Shown here piece after piece: positions 22,955 through 30,076 of a DNA stretch of 37,171 nt. The position numbers and the translations under genes are program-made. The DNA is from an uncultured Eubacteriales bacterium (GTDB lineage Bacteria; Bacillota; Clostridia; Lachnospirales; Bianqueaceae): positions 1-37,171 of the forward strand of contig ONBQ01000092.1 in the NCBI GenBank assembly GCA_900316145.1, written 5' to 3'. The notes under the pieces are model-generated. The model saw only the letters and a program-made list of their open reading frames with translations, was not told the DNA's origin and made no database searches. Within the stretch, counting starts at the first letter, position 1; each line of letters begins with the position of its first letter.

Positions 22955-23559
22955 TCTATCTGCGCCTGTTTTTCGAATTTGCCAAGGCTGGTCTGTTCGC
23001 CATCGGCGGCGGTCTTGCCACACTTCCCTTCCTGCAGGATATTTCCCTGCGGACGGCCTGGTACACTTCGGACCAGCTGGCTGACATGATCGCGGTCTCT
23101 GAATGCACACCCGGCCCCATCGGCGTCAACATGTCCACTTATACCGGCTATACAGTGGCCGGTGTGCCCGGTGCCATCATAGCTACCCTCGGATTGATCT
23201 TCCCATCAATCATCGTGATCATCATCGTGGCCAGGATCCTGAAGGCCTTCCAGGACAACCGCTATGTGAAAGCGGCGTTTTATGGCTTGCGGCCTGCCTC
23301 CACCGGTTTGATCGCGGCCGCCTGTCTGGGTGTCGCGCAGATCGCATTGTTCGATGAGGGGGCTCTGAAAAGCCTGAAGACCGCCTTTGCCGGCATCCGT
23401 TATCCGGGGCTGATCCTGGCGGTAGTCCTGTGGCTTTTGATGAACCTGGGCACCTTTAAAAAATGCAAGGACAGCAAGTTGCTTGTCAAGATCAGTAAGC
23501 TGCACCCGGTGGTATTTCTGGCGGCTGCGGCCGTCATCGGCATCATTTTCAAATTCTGA
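22951..23559 (+). CDS. ChrA-type transporter, second half
   Basis: A 202-residue partner of the preceding gene with the same domain: FAIGGGLATLPFLQDI and SECTPGPIGVNMSTYTGY, followed by four or five helices. Its start overlaps the stop of the first half (ATGA), and AAAGGAGG lies inside the first gene, so the two are made in equal amounts. Opposite membrane orientation of the halves is known for this pair type. The gene is followed within 45 bp by a truncated oxidoreductase. Confidence 0.88.
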   Translation: MIYLRLFFEFAKAGLFAIGGGLATLPFLQDISLRTAWYTSDQLADMIAVSECTPGPIGVNMSTYTGYTVAGVPGAIIATLGLIFPSIIVIIIVARILKAFQDNRYVKAAFYGLRPASTGLIAAACLGVAQIALFDEGALKSLKTAFAGIRYPGLILAVVLWLLMNLGTFKKCKDSKLLVKISKLHPVVFLAAAAVIGIIFKF

Positions 23560-23603
23560 TCATCAGGAGAAATAACGAACACAACAGTACAAGGAGGTGT
23601 CCT

Positions 23604-23702
23604 ATGGAACGAAAGGTATTACGCTGGGGCATGGTCGGCGGGGATCTGAACGCTTTTATCGGTGACGTCCACCCCACTGCCTTTTCACTGGAAAGCAGAT
23701 CA
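23604..23702 (+). pseudogene. Gfo/Idh/MocA oxidoreductase, 5' remnant only
   Basis: AAGGAGG stands six bases before ATG 23604, and the first residues, MERKVLRWGMVGGDLNAFIG then DVHPTAFSLES, are the cofactor-binding start of a Gfo/Idh/MocA sugar dehydrogenase (usual form LRWGMVGGGxGAFIGxVHR). After about 30 codons the similarity ends exactly where the convergent ABC-F gene ends. The frame stays open beyond that point only because it runs antisense to the ABC-F gene. Thus at least 90 percent of this gene is missing. I do not find its 3' part on the other side of the ABC-F gene. Confidence 0.75.
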
Positions 23703-25328
23703 CTCTATTTTCTTCAGTCCTTCCGGTGTAAGTTCGTAAATGGTGTTACACACTTCCTCTATGTACTTGCGGTCGTGGGAGATGCTGATAATGGCACCTG
23801 GGAAAGAGGCAAGCATCCGGCGGATGACAGGGCCGGACAGGGGAGAGAAGTTTCTCGTCGGCTCGTCCAGCAGCAGGACGTTGGCCCGGGAAAGATTCAT
23901 TTTCAGCAGGAAGACCTTGGCCTTTTGTCCGCCGGAAAGCGCCTGGATCGGATGGTTCATCTCTTCCTCCGTAAAGCGCAGAGCACCCAGGTAGGTGCGG
24001 ATGTGCGTGCGCCATTCTTGTTCCGTGACACCGATGCCCTGCTTTTCCCTTTCCTCGCGCGCCTGGCGCATCTTTGCCGGCTCGTGACGGTCCGTGATGC
24101 GGGCTTTGCTAAGATCCGTGTTGGCCACAAGGTAGTCCACCGGATCAAGGTCCATGTCCAGCTGGTCCTCATATTGCTGCGGCATGTAGACGACCTCCAG
24201 ATCCTCGCGGGCCAGCAATTGATCAGCAATGATCTTAAGCAGGGTCGTTTTGCCGACACCGTTTTTGCCAATGATGCATACCTTTTCGGATCCCTGCACA
24301 TGCAGATGGAGGCCCCCGGAAAGGAGCGTGTCGCCGGCAATAAGTTTATCCAGATCAAAGTCCAGTACGACCTTGCCGGCCGGGATCGGTTCTGCCAAAA
24401 GGCCGAAGGAATAGTCGATGGCCTCCTCCCGGATGGGTCGTTTGGTCATGGTTTCATCCTCCCGGGCGAAACGATGCTCCATGGATTTGACAGCGTGCAT
24501 CTTCTTTTTGAGCAGACGCCCGCCCGCAGGGTCCTGCCGGGAGATGGTCTCCTGCGCGTGATCTACACTCTGATAGATGCGGCGCAGCTTCTCGTCCCGG
24601 ATGCGCTTGCGGCGCTGATCCTCCGCGGCCTGCATCTCCTGACGCGCAAACTGATCCTGACGGGCCTTAACATATTCTGGATAGGAAAGCCTTGCCACCT
24701 GGTAGCGGCTTTCTCTTTTTTTATAGACCTGTTCGATGTGAAGGACCATGTTGGCCGTGCGCTCGATCAGGACCTCGTCATGAGATATAAACAGTACGAT
24801 GCCTGAAAAATCACGGATCAGGGATTCCAGAACGTCAAGGGTCGCAAGATCCAGGTCGTTGGACGGCTCATCCAGCAGAAGGACCGTGGGGTCGGCCAGC
24901 AGTAGTCTGAGGAGCTGTGTCTTAACCTTTTCTCCGCCGGACAGGGTGCCCATGGGCTGCTCGCTGTAACAGAAGTCCTTCGCAAGGCCCAGCCGGGAGG
25001 CATTGCGCGCTATATCTCGAAGGCTGTATTCATAAAAGGAGGGATCCTGCTCAAAGAATTCCAGAACGCTAAGCGTTTTGTCTTCCTCTGAGAGTTCCTG
25101 TGGAAGATAACCGAACTTCTCTCCGGTAGCGATGCATTCACCCTTGGCCTCAGCATAGCCTTCGATCAAACCGGGGTCATAGATCCATTTGAGCAGGGTG
25201 GACTTGCCATTTCCTTCTTCGCCGATGATCACGGCTTTGTCGCCTTTCTGGAGAGTGAAGGAGCAGTTCTCCAGAAGGATCTTCAGGTCTTTCAGGTGAG
25301 TAATGGTTAGGTTTTTGACTTGCAGCAT
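23700..25328 (-). CDS. ABC-F family ATPase, probable ribosome protection factor
   Basis: A 542-residue soluble protein with two ABC domains and no membrane part. The first Walker A is GEEGNGKST (36-44), with signature TLSGGEKVKTQLL and LLLDEPSNDLDL. A charged linker follows (about 200-300), and the second domain has GKNGVGKTT and ALSGGQKAKVFLL. Its second Walker B region reads LLLDEPTRNFSPLSGP instead of the usual DEPTNHLD, a variant I recall from several Firmicutes antibiotic-resistance-type ABC-F proteins. Such factors push ribosome-bound drugs away or act on stalled ribosomes. The gene has its own promoter and a long leader with a short peptide frame and terminator/antiterminator hairpins, as in drug-inducible ABC-F genes. 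Which drug class is affected cannot be read from the sequence. Confidence 0.88.
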   Translation of the reverse strand: MLQVKNLTITHLKDLKILLENCSFTLQKGDKAVIIGEEGNGKSTLLKWIYDPGLIEGYAEAKGECIATGEKFGYLPQELSEEDKTLSVLEFFEQDPSFYEYSLRDIARNASRLGLAKDFCYSEQPMGTLSGGEKVKTQLLRLLLADPTVLLLDEPSNDLDLATLDVLESLIRDFSGIVLFISHDEVLIERTANMVLHIEQVYKKRESRYQVARLSYPEYVKARQDQFARQEMQAAEDQRRKRIRDEKLRRIYQSVDHAQETISRQDPAGGRLLKKKMHAVKSMEHRFAREDETMTKRPIREEAIDYSFGLLAEPIPAGKVVLDFDLDKLIAGDTLLSGGLHLHVQGSEKVCIIGKNGVGKTTLLKIIADQLLAREDLEVVYMPQQYEDQLDMDLDPVDYLVANTDLSKARITDRHEPAKMRQAREEREKQGIGVTEQEWRTHIRTYLGALRFTEEEMNHPIQALSGGQKAKVFLLKMNLSRANVLLLDEPTRNFSPLSGPVIRRMLASFPGAIISISHDRKYIEEVCNTIYELTPEGLKKIE

Positions 25329-25368
25329 AGGGCCTTCTTTCTGTAAGCGGAAGTGCGAAAAGAAACAT

Positions 25369-25409
25369 AAAAAAGTCTGTTTTCGAATGTGTGTATCGAA
25401 AACAGACTT
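25369..25409 (-). terminator. Leader terminator of the ABC-F gene (attenuator)
   Basis: AAGTCTGTTTTCGA (25396-25409) and TCGAAAACAGACTT (25373-25386) form a perfect 14-bp stem with a 9-base loop, then a T run, about 40 bases before the ABC-F start codon. An intrinsic terminator here would prevent expression unless the stem is kept open. Confidence 0.9.
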
Positions 25410-25477
25410 CTGCTTTTGCTACGCGAAAAAGCCTTTTTACAAAGGCCAGTGCAGAAGATCTTCGAATTCGATACACA
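25390..25477 (-). promoter_or_regulatory. Predicted antiterminator and second leader hairpin of ABC-F
   Basis: TGTGTATCGAA (25467-25477) is the exact complement of TTCGATACACA (25390-25400), which includes the 5' arm end and loop of the terminator. CTTCTGC (25451-25457) also pairs with GCAGAAG (25407-25413). The two helices together would form a long stem that excludes the terminator. In its apical loop lies another small terminator-like hairpin, GCCTTT/AAAGGC with TTTTT (25426-25446). Confidence 0.75.
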
Positions 25478-25538
25478 AAAACATGCCCCTTTGGGGTCAG
25501 TCTCCGAATGTGGAGTATTTTGTCGTATGTCGTTCGAT

Positions 25539-25553
25539 TTATCTTCTGAACAT
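25539..25553 (-). CDS. Leader peptide of the ABC-F gene (MFRR)
   Basis: ATG TTC AGA AGA TAA lies in the leader, five bases after a full GGAGG (25559-25563). It would give a 4-residue peptide; an in-frame ATG at 25565 could give MEAKMFRR, but only the shorter form fits the ribosome site. It lies about 60 bases before the antiterminator arm. Drug-induced stalling on such short frames is the known trigger in many ABC-F and erm leaders; here it is inferred. Confidence 0.6.
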   Translation of the reverse strand: MFRR

Positions 25554-25582
25554 CTTTGCCTCCATAGATGAATTCTGCATGC

Positions 25583-25611
25583 AGTATAACACAGGCAGAA
25601 TTCAAAAGCAA
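25583..25611 (-). promoter_or_regulatory. Promoter of the ABC-F gene and leader
   Basis: TTGCTT (25606-25611) and TATACT (25583-25588) are 17 bp apart on the minus strand. Transcription would start near 25576, giving a leader of about 250 bases, which is unusually long for this window. Confidence 0.72.
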
Positions 25612-25708
25612 GGGCTTGAACTCATATTGGAGGGTTAAAGGCAGTTTGCGTGATGGCTATCCCCTCACGAAACGATCGGGACAAACACCATTCCTTCCTC
25701 CGCCTTGC

Positions 25709-26191
25709 CTACCTGTGAATATACAATCTTGTCGGCTCGGGCTCACCATCTCCCTGTGCCATGCAGAAGAACTCCCATCCGTAGCGCTCATAGAATCCTG
25801 TATGATCGGTCACAAGATAGAGAGGGGATATCCCTTTTTCTTTCATATCGCGCACGACAAGGCCAAGAAGGTTTCCGGCGATGCCCTGACCGCGATGCGC
25901 TTCCTCCGTATAGACCGCGCACACATTGGGGCTGAGATCCTTTCTGTCATGAAAGTCGTTATCTATGACGCCCAGGCCGCCTACGATCTGACCGTCAAGC
26001 ATGCAAAGATACCAGCCGTATTCCGTTCTCTGATCCAGATACTCCGTCATGCATGCAAGATAAGCTTCCGTAGGAACTCCCCACTTTTTATGAAACCATT
26101 CCGCAGCCCGATCCTTTAATTCGGGCTTTTCCCGCAAGTCAAAGTATTTGTACTCTGTATTGGCATTGACCACTTTTATCATTTTTTCCAT
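25709..26191 (-). CDS. GNAT family N-acetyltransferase
   Basis: A 160-residue acetyltransferase. The acetyl-CoA pyrophosphate loop is HRGQGIAGNLL, preceded by the strand VCAVYTEEA and followed by LYLVTDHTGFYERYGWEF, the usual C-terminal GNAT block. Residue identities do not point to one substrate; small-molecule amines, including drugs, are possible. The frame is open upstream to 26242, but AAGGA with a seven-base spacing selects ATG 26191 (MEKMIKVV). It lies 57 bp after the CD3324-like gene and probably shares its leader and promoter. The promoter and long leader of the neighbouring ABC-F gene lie directly downstream of its stop. Confidence 0.85.
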   Translation of the reverse strand: MEKMIKVVNANTEYKYFDLREKPELKDRAAEWFHKKWGVPTEAYLACMTEYLDQRTEYGWYLCMLDGQIVGGLGVIDNDFHDRKDLSPNVCAVYTEEAHRGQGIAGNLLGLVVRDMKEKGISPLYLVTDHTGFYERYGWEFFCMAQGDGEPEPTRLYIHR

Positions 26192-26248
26192 CTCATTTTC
26201 CTTATTAGAAACGGCCGGACACAGAGCCCGGCCGAGATCCATTTAAAT

Positions 26249-26545
26249 TCAGTATTGTTTCTCTTCAGAAAATTTGATTTCAGCAAGTCTCTGATCCCGG
26301 AGGATCCTTTGAATGCTTTTCTCCGATAATGAAAATCTCTCCGCAAGTTCCTGCAGTCCCATTCCACTCTTGTAGGCTTCATAGATCCTTTCGTTTCGTT
26401 CACGAAAGAAAGCCTTGGCGGAAGTGGTACTGCCCCAAGCCTGTTTTTCCTTGCGTGGAATATAGATCAGTTTTCCGTCCACATATTGCTGAATCGCTTC
26501 GATCAATTCCTGCGGCAGTACATTTTCTGCCTTTATATAGCTCAT
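26249..26545 (-). CDS. CD3324-like HTH protein (Mor-type)
   Basis: A 98-residue protein: MSYIKAENVLPQELIEAIQQ, then YVDGKLIYIPRKE, then a helix-turn-helix in YEAYKSGMGLQELAERFSLS and EKSIQRIL. This is the pattern of the small CD3324 family, related to Mor transcription activators, common beside acetyltransferases or metabolic genes in Firmicutes. AGGAGG is six bases before ATG. Its transcript has a leader of about 165 bases with a short peptide frame and alternative hairpins, and the ribosome site itself is partly paired. It may regulate the downstream GNAT gene or its own promoter (inference). Confidence 0.82.
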   Translation of the reverse strand: MSYIKAENVLPQELIEAIQQYVDGKLIYIPRKEKQAWGSTTSAKAFFRERNERIYEAYKSGMGLQELAERFSLSEKSIQRILRDQRLAEIKFSEEKQY

Positions 26546-26553
26546 AATGTTCC

Positions 26554-26621
26554 TCCTAATAACTATTTTTAGGATTTCATCTGAGCTTACGACTCAATTA
26601 TTTAAGCTCAGACTACTGAGC
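26554..26621 (-). promoter_or_regulatory. Alternative hairpins in the CD3324-GNAT leader
   Basis: Hairpin A pairs GCTCAG with CTGAGC (26606-26621). Hairpin B pairs CTGAGCTTA with TAAGCTCAG (26581-26611), 9 bp, and uses the same CTGAGC strand, so A and B exclude each other. Next comes TCCTAA/TTAGGA (26554-26574), which covers part of the AGGAGG site of the CD3324-like gene. The leader-peptide stop codon is in the loop of hairpin A. Confidence 0.7.
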
Positions 26622-26642
26622 GTTAACATATCTTCTTCTCAT
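26613..26642 (-). CDS. Leader peptide MRRRYVNAQ of the CD3324-GNAT operon
   Basis: A nine-codon frame, ATG 26642 to TAG 26613, follows AAGGAG (26650-26655) by seven bases. It encodes MRRRYVNAQ. Its last codons form the 5' arm of hairpin A, so a ribosome near the stop would open A and free the strand needed by hairpin B. The arrangement recalls erm- and cat-type translational attenuators. Confidence 0.6.
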   Translation of the reverse strand: MRRRYVNAQ

Positions 26643-26719
26643 AGAAGCTCTCCTTCCTCAGGCTAAAGGACTTTTCCCGGCGACCTGCATCGCCATTATC
26701 GATATAAATCTCTTCCCCC

Positions 26720-26748
26720 ATTATATGTGAACACGCCTTATGATTCAA
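26720..26748 (-). promoter_or_regulatory. Promoter of the CD3324-GNAT operon
   Basis: TTGAAT (26743-26748) and TATAAT (26720-26725) are 17 bp apart on the minus strand, about 70 bases before the leader peptide. Confidence 0.78.
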
Positions 26749-26790
26749 CCTTAAGATCAAATATAAAAGAACTTGCGCCGGTCGTTCCCC

Positions 26791-26850
26791 TTACAATTCC
26801 CCTGTTTTTCCTTCTCTATACTCCTTCGGTGTCATTCCAGTGTTCTTTCT
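26791..26850 (-). pseudogene. AraC-family regulator, C-terminal remnant
   Basis: In one minus frame the bases before the stop TAA (26791-26793) read RKNTGMTPKEYREGKTGEL. RKxxGMTPxEYR is the very characteristic end of the AraC DNA-binding domain. Only about 19 codons remain. It is joined without a gap to the methyltransferase remnant in another frame, so a deletion has fused the two. Confidence 0.7.
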
Positions 26851-27212
26851 CTGGGAAGCAGAAAGCAAACTTTATATAGGTGCCTTGATATTCAGTCGCT
26901 TTCCATCCTCCATGTATGAAGTAATAACGTACGGGACCATCCCGCCGGACTTTCCGAAGGCCTTGTTTCAGGTCGGGAACATGATACAACATCATATTGG
27001 CGATTACGATATCGAAAGAATCGTCAGGAAAGGGAATATTTTGAATGTCGATGACTTGGTATTCAATATCCTCGATATCTTTCAAAGCTTCGCGCGCAGT
27101 CTGTAGCATTCCTGCAGAAAAATCCGACAGCACAAAACGGGAGCATTTTCGGATCATATCCTCATGCCCGAGCAGAATAAGCTCTGAGAATCCCGAATTA
27201 ATACAGGCATTG
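26851..27212 (-). pseudogene. SAM-dependent methyltransferase remnant
   Basis: One frame gives FSELILLGHEDMI, then FVLSDFSAGMLQTAREAL, then IPFPDDSFDIVIANMMLYHV and PDLKQGLRKVRR. These are motifs II to post-IV of a class I methyltransferase (UbiE-like). Motif I with its Gly-rich loop and everything before it is missing, and after LRKVRR the expected LKPGG block is replaced by unrelated residues. No start codon with a ribosome site is present. The gene is broken at both ends and fused to an AraC remnant. Confidence 0.72.
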
Positions 27213-27246
27213 CTCCACTAAGGGCATCCTTTTGTGCGAGTTGTTT

Positions 27247-28812
27247 TTACATCAACGGCGCGATGAACTTCATCAACGAGCCCATGATTTTGTAATATGC
27301 GCTCTCATTTTTGATGCTTTCCGGTGTAACCTGACGGCACTTTTCCTGCGTTGCGAGGAAATCCGCGTGAATATCCGCGATGCAAGGTGTCTGATACAGG
27401 TATGTCGCGCATTCGAAATGATGGTACAGGCTGCGGTAGTCCAGATTGATCGTGCCGACAACCGCCTTGCAATCGTCGCTGACAAACACCTTGGCATGAA
27501 CAAAACCGGGCGTGTACTCATAGATTTTCACGCCCGCGTCCACCAAAGACGCATAATGTGATTTTGCCAGCGCGTAGGCCATTTTTTTGTCAGGGATACC
27601 CGGCAGGATCAGCCGGACGTCGATCCCCCGCTGCGCCGCAAATTTGAGCGCCGTTTCCAACTCCCCATCTAGAATCAGGTATGGCGACATGATATACACA
27701 TAGTCGTTGGCGCGGTTGAGTATGTCCATATACACCGCCTCGCCCACCTTGTCGTTGTCCAGTGGGCAGTCGCCATAGGGCATGACATAGCCCTGTGCAT
27801 CCGGGGATTCCAGCACCTCGGCGGTGACAGGCGAGAAGTCAGACACTTTTTCGTCGATGTTCCACATCTGCAAGAAGAGCAGCGTAAAGCTCCGCACGGC
27901 AGGCCCTTTGAGCATGAGCGCAGTGTCCTTCCAATGTCCGAACCGTTCGATATGATTGATGTACTCGTCCGCGAGGTTGACACCACCGTTGAACGCCACC
28001 TTACCGTCGATCACGAGGATCTTGCGGTGGTCGCGGTAATTGTAGTGCGAGGAAAGAAATGGGCGGATGGGTGAAAACGCCTTGGCCTTGATCCCGTGCT
28101 GCGAAAGCAGCTTGCGGTAGTTAGCGGGCAGCGTGGATAACTCGCACATTCCGTCATATAGGACGCGCACGTCCACGCCCGCAGCCGCCTTCTCGATCAG
28201 GATCTTCAGGATCTCCCCCCACATATAGCCTTCTTCAATGATGAAGTATTCCATGAAGATGGACTGTTCCGCTCTCTTAAGCTCCTCCAGCATGGCGGCA
28301 AACTTATCCTCCCCCAACGTGAAGTAGCGAACCTCCGTATGGTCATAAATGGGAAAGCAGCCGCTGCGGTTCAGATAGGTGGAAAGGTCGCCCGTGCCGG
28401 AATCATTCTCCGCCAGTGCAGTTAACACATCTGCATCCTGTGGTATGGCATCCTTTGTTTCGTCGATCAGCTCCGCAACCCGATGCGTGATCCAGCGGTG
28501 TCCGGCGTTTGTCTGCGTAAACCACAGGAGGATCGCTCCGGGCAGCGGTACGACCGAGAGAATCAGCATCCACGTCAACTTGGCGGTAGAGTCCATGCGG
28601 TTGTTAAACAGATAGATCACCATAGCAAGCGAGAACAACCCGATGAATGCGGAGAAGTATGTAAAATAATCATTCAGCCAACCGTAAAAGCCCACGATCA
28701 GAAGCACCTGCCAGACAAGCAGCAGCGCGATGATGAAGAAGCGGCTAAACAACAATGGGAGCAAGCCCTTTTTCTTTGGTTTTGCCAAGCGAAATGCAGT
28801 TTCCTTCGTCAT
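27247..28812 (-). CDS. cls: Cardiolipin synthase, phospholipase D family
   Basis: A 521-residue membrane enzyme that joins phosphatidylglycerol molecules to make cardiolipin. Two or three hydrophobic segments lie at residues 18-45, 50-70 and 80-98. The two HKD motifs are His262-x-Lys264-x4-Asp269 (HRKILVID) and His439-x-Lys441-x4-Asp446 (HAKVFVSD), each followed by the usual Gly/Asn (FNGGVNL and VGTINLD). Length is normal for Firmicutes Cls. AAGGGG precedes ATG. It stands alone between remnants and the pectin operon; I saw no clear promoter or terminator. Confidence 0.93.
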   Translation of the reverse strand: MTKETAFRLAKPKKKGLLPLLFSRFFIIALLLVWQVLLIVGFYGWLNDYFTYFSAFIGLFSLAMVIYLFNNRMDSTAKLTWMLILSVVPLPGAILLWFTQTNAGHRWITHRVAELIDETKDAIPQDADVLTALAENDSGTGDLSTYLNRSGCFPIYDHTEVRYFTLGEDKFAAMLEELKRAEQSIFMEYFIIEEGYMWGEILKILIEKAAAGVDVRVLYDGMCELSTLPANYRKLLSQHGIKAKAFSPIRPFLSSHYNYRDHRKILVIDGKVAFNGGVNLADEYINHIERFGHWKDTALMLKGPAVRSFTLLFLQMWNIDEKVSDFSPVTAEVLESPDAQGYVMPYGDCPLDNDKVGEAVYMDILNRANDYVYIMSPYLILDGELETALKFAAQRGIDVRLILPGIPDKKMAYALAKSHYASLVDAGVKIYEYTPGFVHAKVFVSDDCKAVVGTINLDYRSLYHHFECATYLYQTPCIADIHADFLATQEKCRQVTPESIKNESAYYKIMGSLMKFIAPLM

Positions 28813-28915
28813 AGCAAGACACCCCTTTGATTTTAGATGGCATTATCATAGCATATCACAATGTCATTAGTCTACTTAAATGTCATGATCCCTCTGCACG
28901 GTTTTCCGGTCTCTT

Positions 28916-30031
28916 TTATCTTTCCAGCAAGGCAAGTCCGTGACTTTGTACATCGCCGTTTACGGCGGCGATGATCCAATCTGCAACGCTGATATCATCC
29001 TCCAGCTTGTCTAATACATTGCTGGAGATGATCGTGTGCTGCGTATTGTGCGTTTCTGCGTCTTCGGCGTGAGTCCAGATATAGATTCCGATCCCTGGGA
29101 TGTTTTCCTGCAGGCCTCTGACCATTTCCGTAAGATCTTTTTGGAACAGGTCGCCGTTTTCCTTGTCCTTTGTCATGGTACCGGTGCGGATATATGCCTG
29201 ATACTGCTGCAGCGTGTCATCCCGGTAGGAGCAGTCGAACAGAATTTTGACGCTGTCACCACGTTTTTCATGCAGTGCGGTCAGGCTGTCCAGTACCAGA
29301 TTGTCCGTGGTCAGACGATCGGATATTTCCTTGGGGGACTGCCAGAGATCGACCGCCGTTTCGTGCCATCCGTCATAGAGCAGCAGTGAGCTGTCCACAC
29401 ATACCGTGATGTTTTTCGCGCTGGGGAAGCGGTCGATCACATCATCGGCCAGAAGCGAGGTAGCAAAACCACCTGCAGAGAAGCCTGTGACCAGCAGGGT
29501 ATCCGGTTCGCCCACATAGGGTTTGATCTGCTCCACAAACGCAGCGTAATTACTGTAGCCGGTATGGTAAACCGTCTTTTTTCCCTCATAGACACCAGTG
29601 CCTGAATGGAAATCACCGGTTGCGTAAGGGATCACGATGAAACTCCAATCCTTGAACGGGTTGTCCTCTGCGTTGCTGCCGATTCCCCCAACCGCCACAA
29701 AGTCCTGTGCTGTCGTGTTTGTGGCAAAGAACTGATTCCCGCCTTCCGAGGTTTCCGGCGTAATGCTCACGCCGCCGCCGAAGAAATAGACGGCGACCTT
29801 GTTCTCCGTACCCTTTTTGAAGATTCCGTGCCATTCGCTGCCATCAGAGGATTGGGTGTCTTCTACCGCCACCTCATACCATTTTCCGATTTCCGGCTCT
29901 CCCGTCAGTTTTGGAAAGCTTTTGAGAAAGGTCTTTTTCAGCAGCACAAATACACCGATCGCAAGAACGACGATGACGCAGGCGAAGATGAGCAGGACCT
30001 TTTTCACTTTTCTGTGTTTTTTCTTTTCCAT
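28916..30031 (-). CDS. Membrane-anchored pectin acetylesterase-like hydrolase
   Basis: A 371-residue protein with an N-terminal membrane anchor (basic stretch, then LLIFACVIVVLAIGVFVLL at residues 13-31) and an outside hydrolase domain of the pectinacetylesterase/Notum type. Family blocks are VYFFGGGVSI (oxyanion region), FIVIPYATGDFHSGTG, the nucleophile Ser185 in TGFSAGGFATS, and TIISS near the C-terminus. It probably removes acetyl groups from galacturonate in pectin at the cell surface. It is the last gene of the operon, 45 bp after the small anchored protein. A cytoplasmic paralogue is encoded at 33931-35055. Confidence 0.85.
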   Translation of the reverse strand: MEKKKHRKVKKVLLIFACVIVVLAIGVFVLLKKTFLKSFPKLTGEPEIGKWYEVAVEDTQSSDGSEWHGIFKKGTENKVAVYFFGGGVSITPETSEGGNQFFATNTTAQDFVAVGGIGSNAEDNPFKDWSFIVIPYATGDFHSGTGVYEGKKTVYHTGYSNYAAFVEQIKPYVGEPDTLLVTGFSAGGFATSLLADDVIDRFPSAKNITVCVDSSLLLYDGWHETAVDLWQSPKEISDRLTTDNLVLDSLTALHEKRGDSVKILFDCSYRDDTLQQYQAYIRTGTMTKDKENGDLFQKDLTEMVRGLQENIPGIGIYIWTHAEDAETHNTQHTIISSNVLDKLEDDISVADWIIAAVNGDVQSHGLALLER

Positions 30032-30076
30032 TTGTCTTTCTCCTTAATGCTCCCCTGGTTGTCGGGTTATGGCAGG

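Noticed and set aside
23703-24806. Long plus-strand reading frame continuing the Gfo/Idh/MocA start to 400 residues
   Set aside because: After about 30 codons it is the exact antisense of the ABC-F gene and has no recognisable domain.
25177-25611. 144-residue minus-strand frame over the ABC-F leader
   Set aside because: It crosses the leader hairpins and enters the ABC-F gene in another frame; composition is not protein-like. The short MFRR frame and the ABC-F frame explain the region.
28813-28915. Terminator and promoter between the pectin operon and cls
   Set aside because: The short GC-rich segment gives no stable stem with a T run, and the -35 candidates before the TATGAT-like element have wrong spacing.
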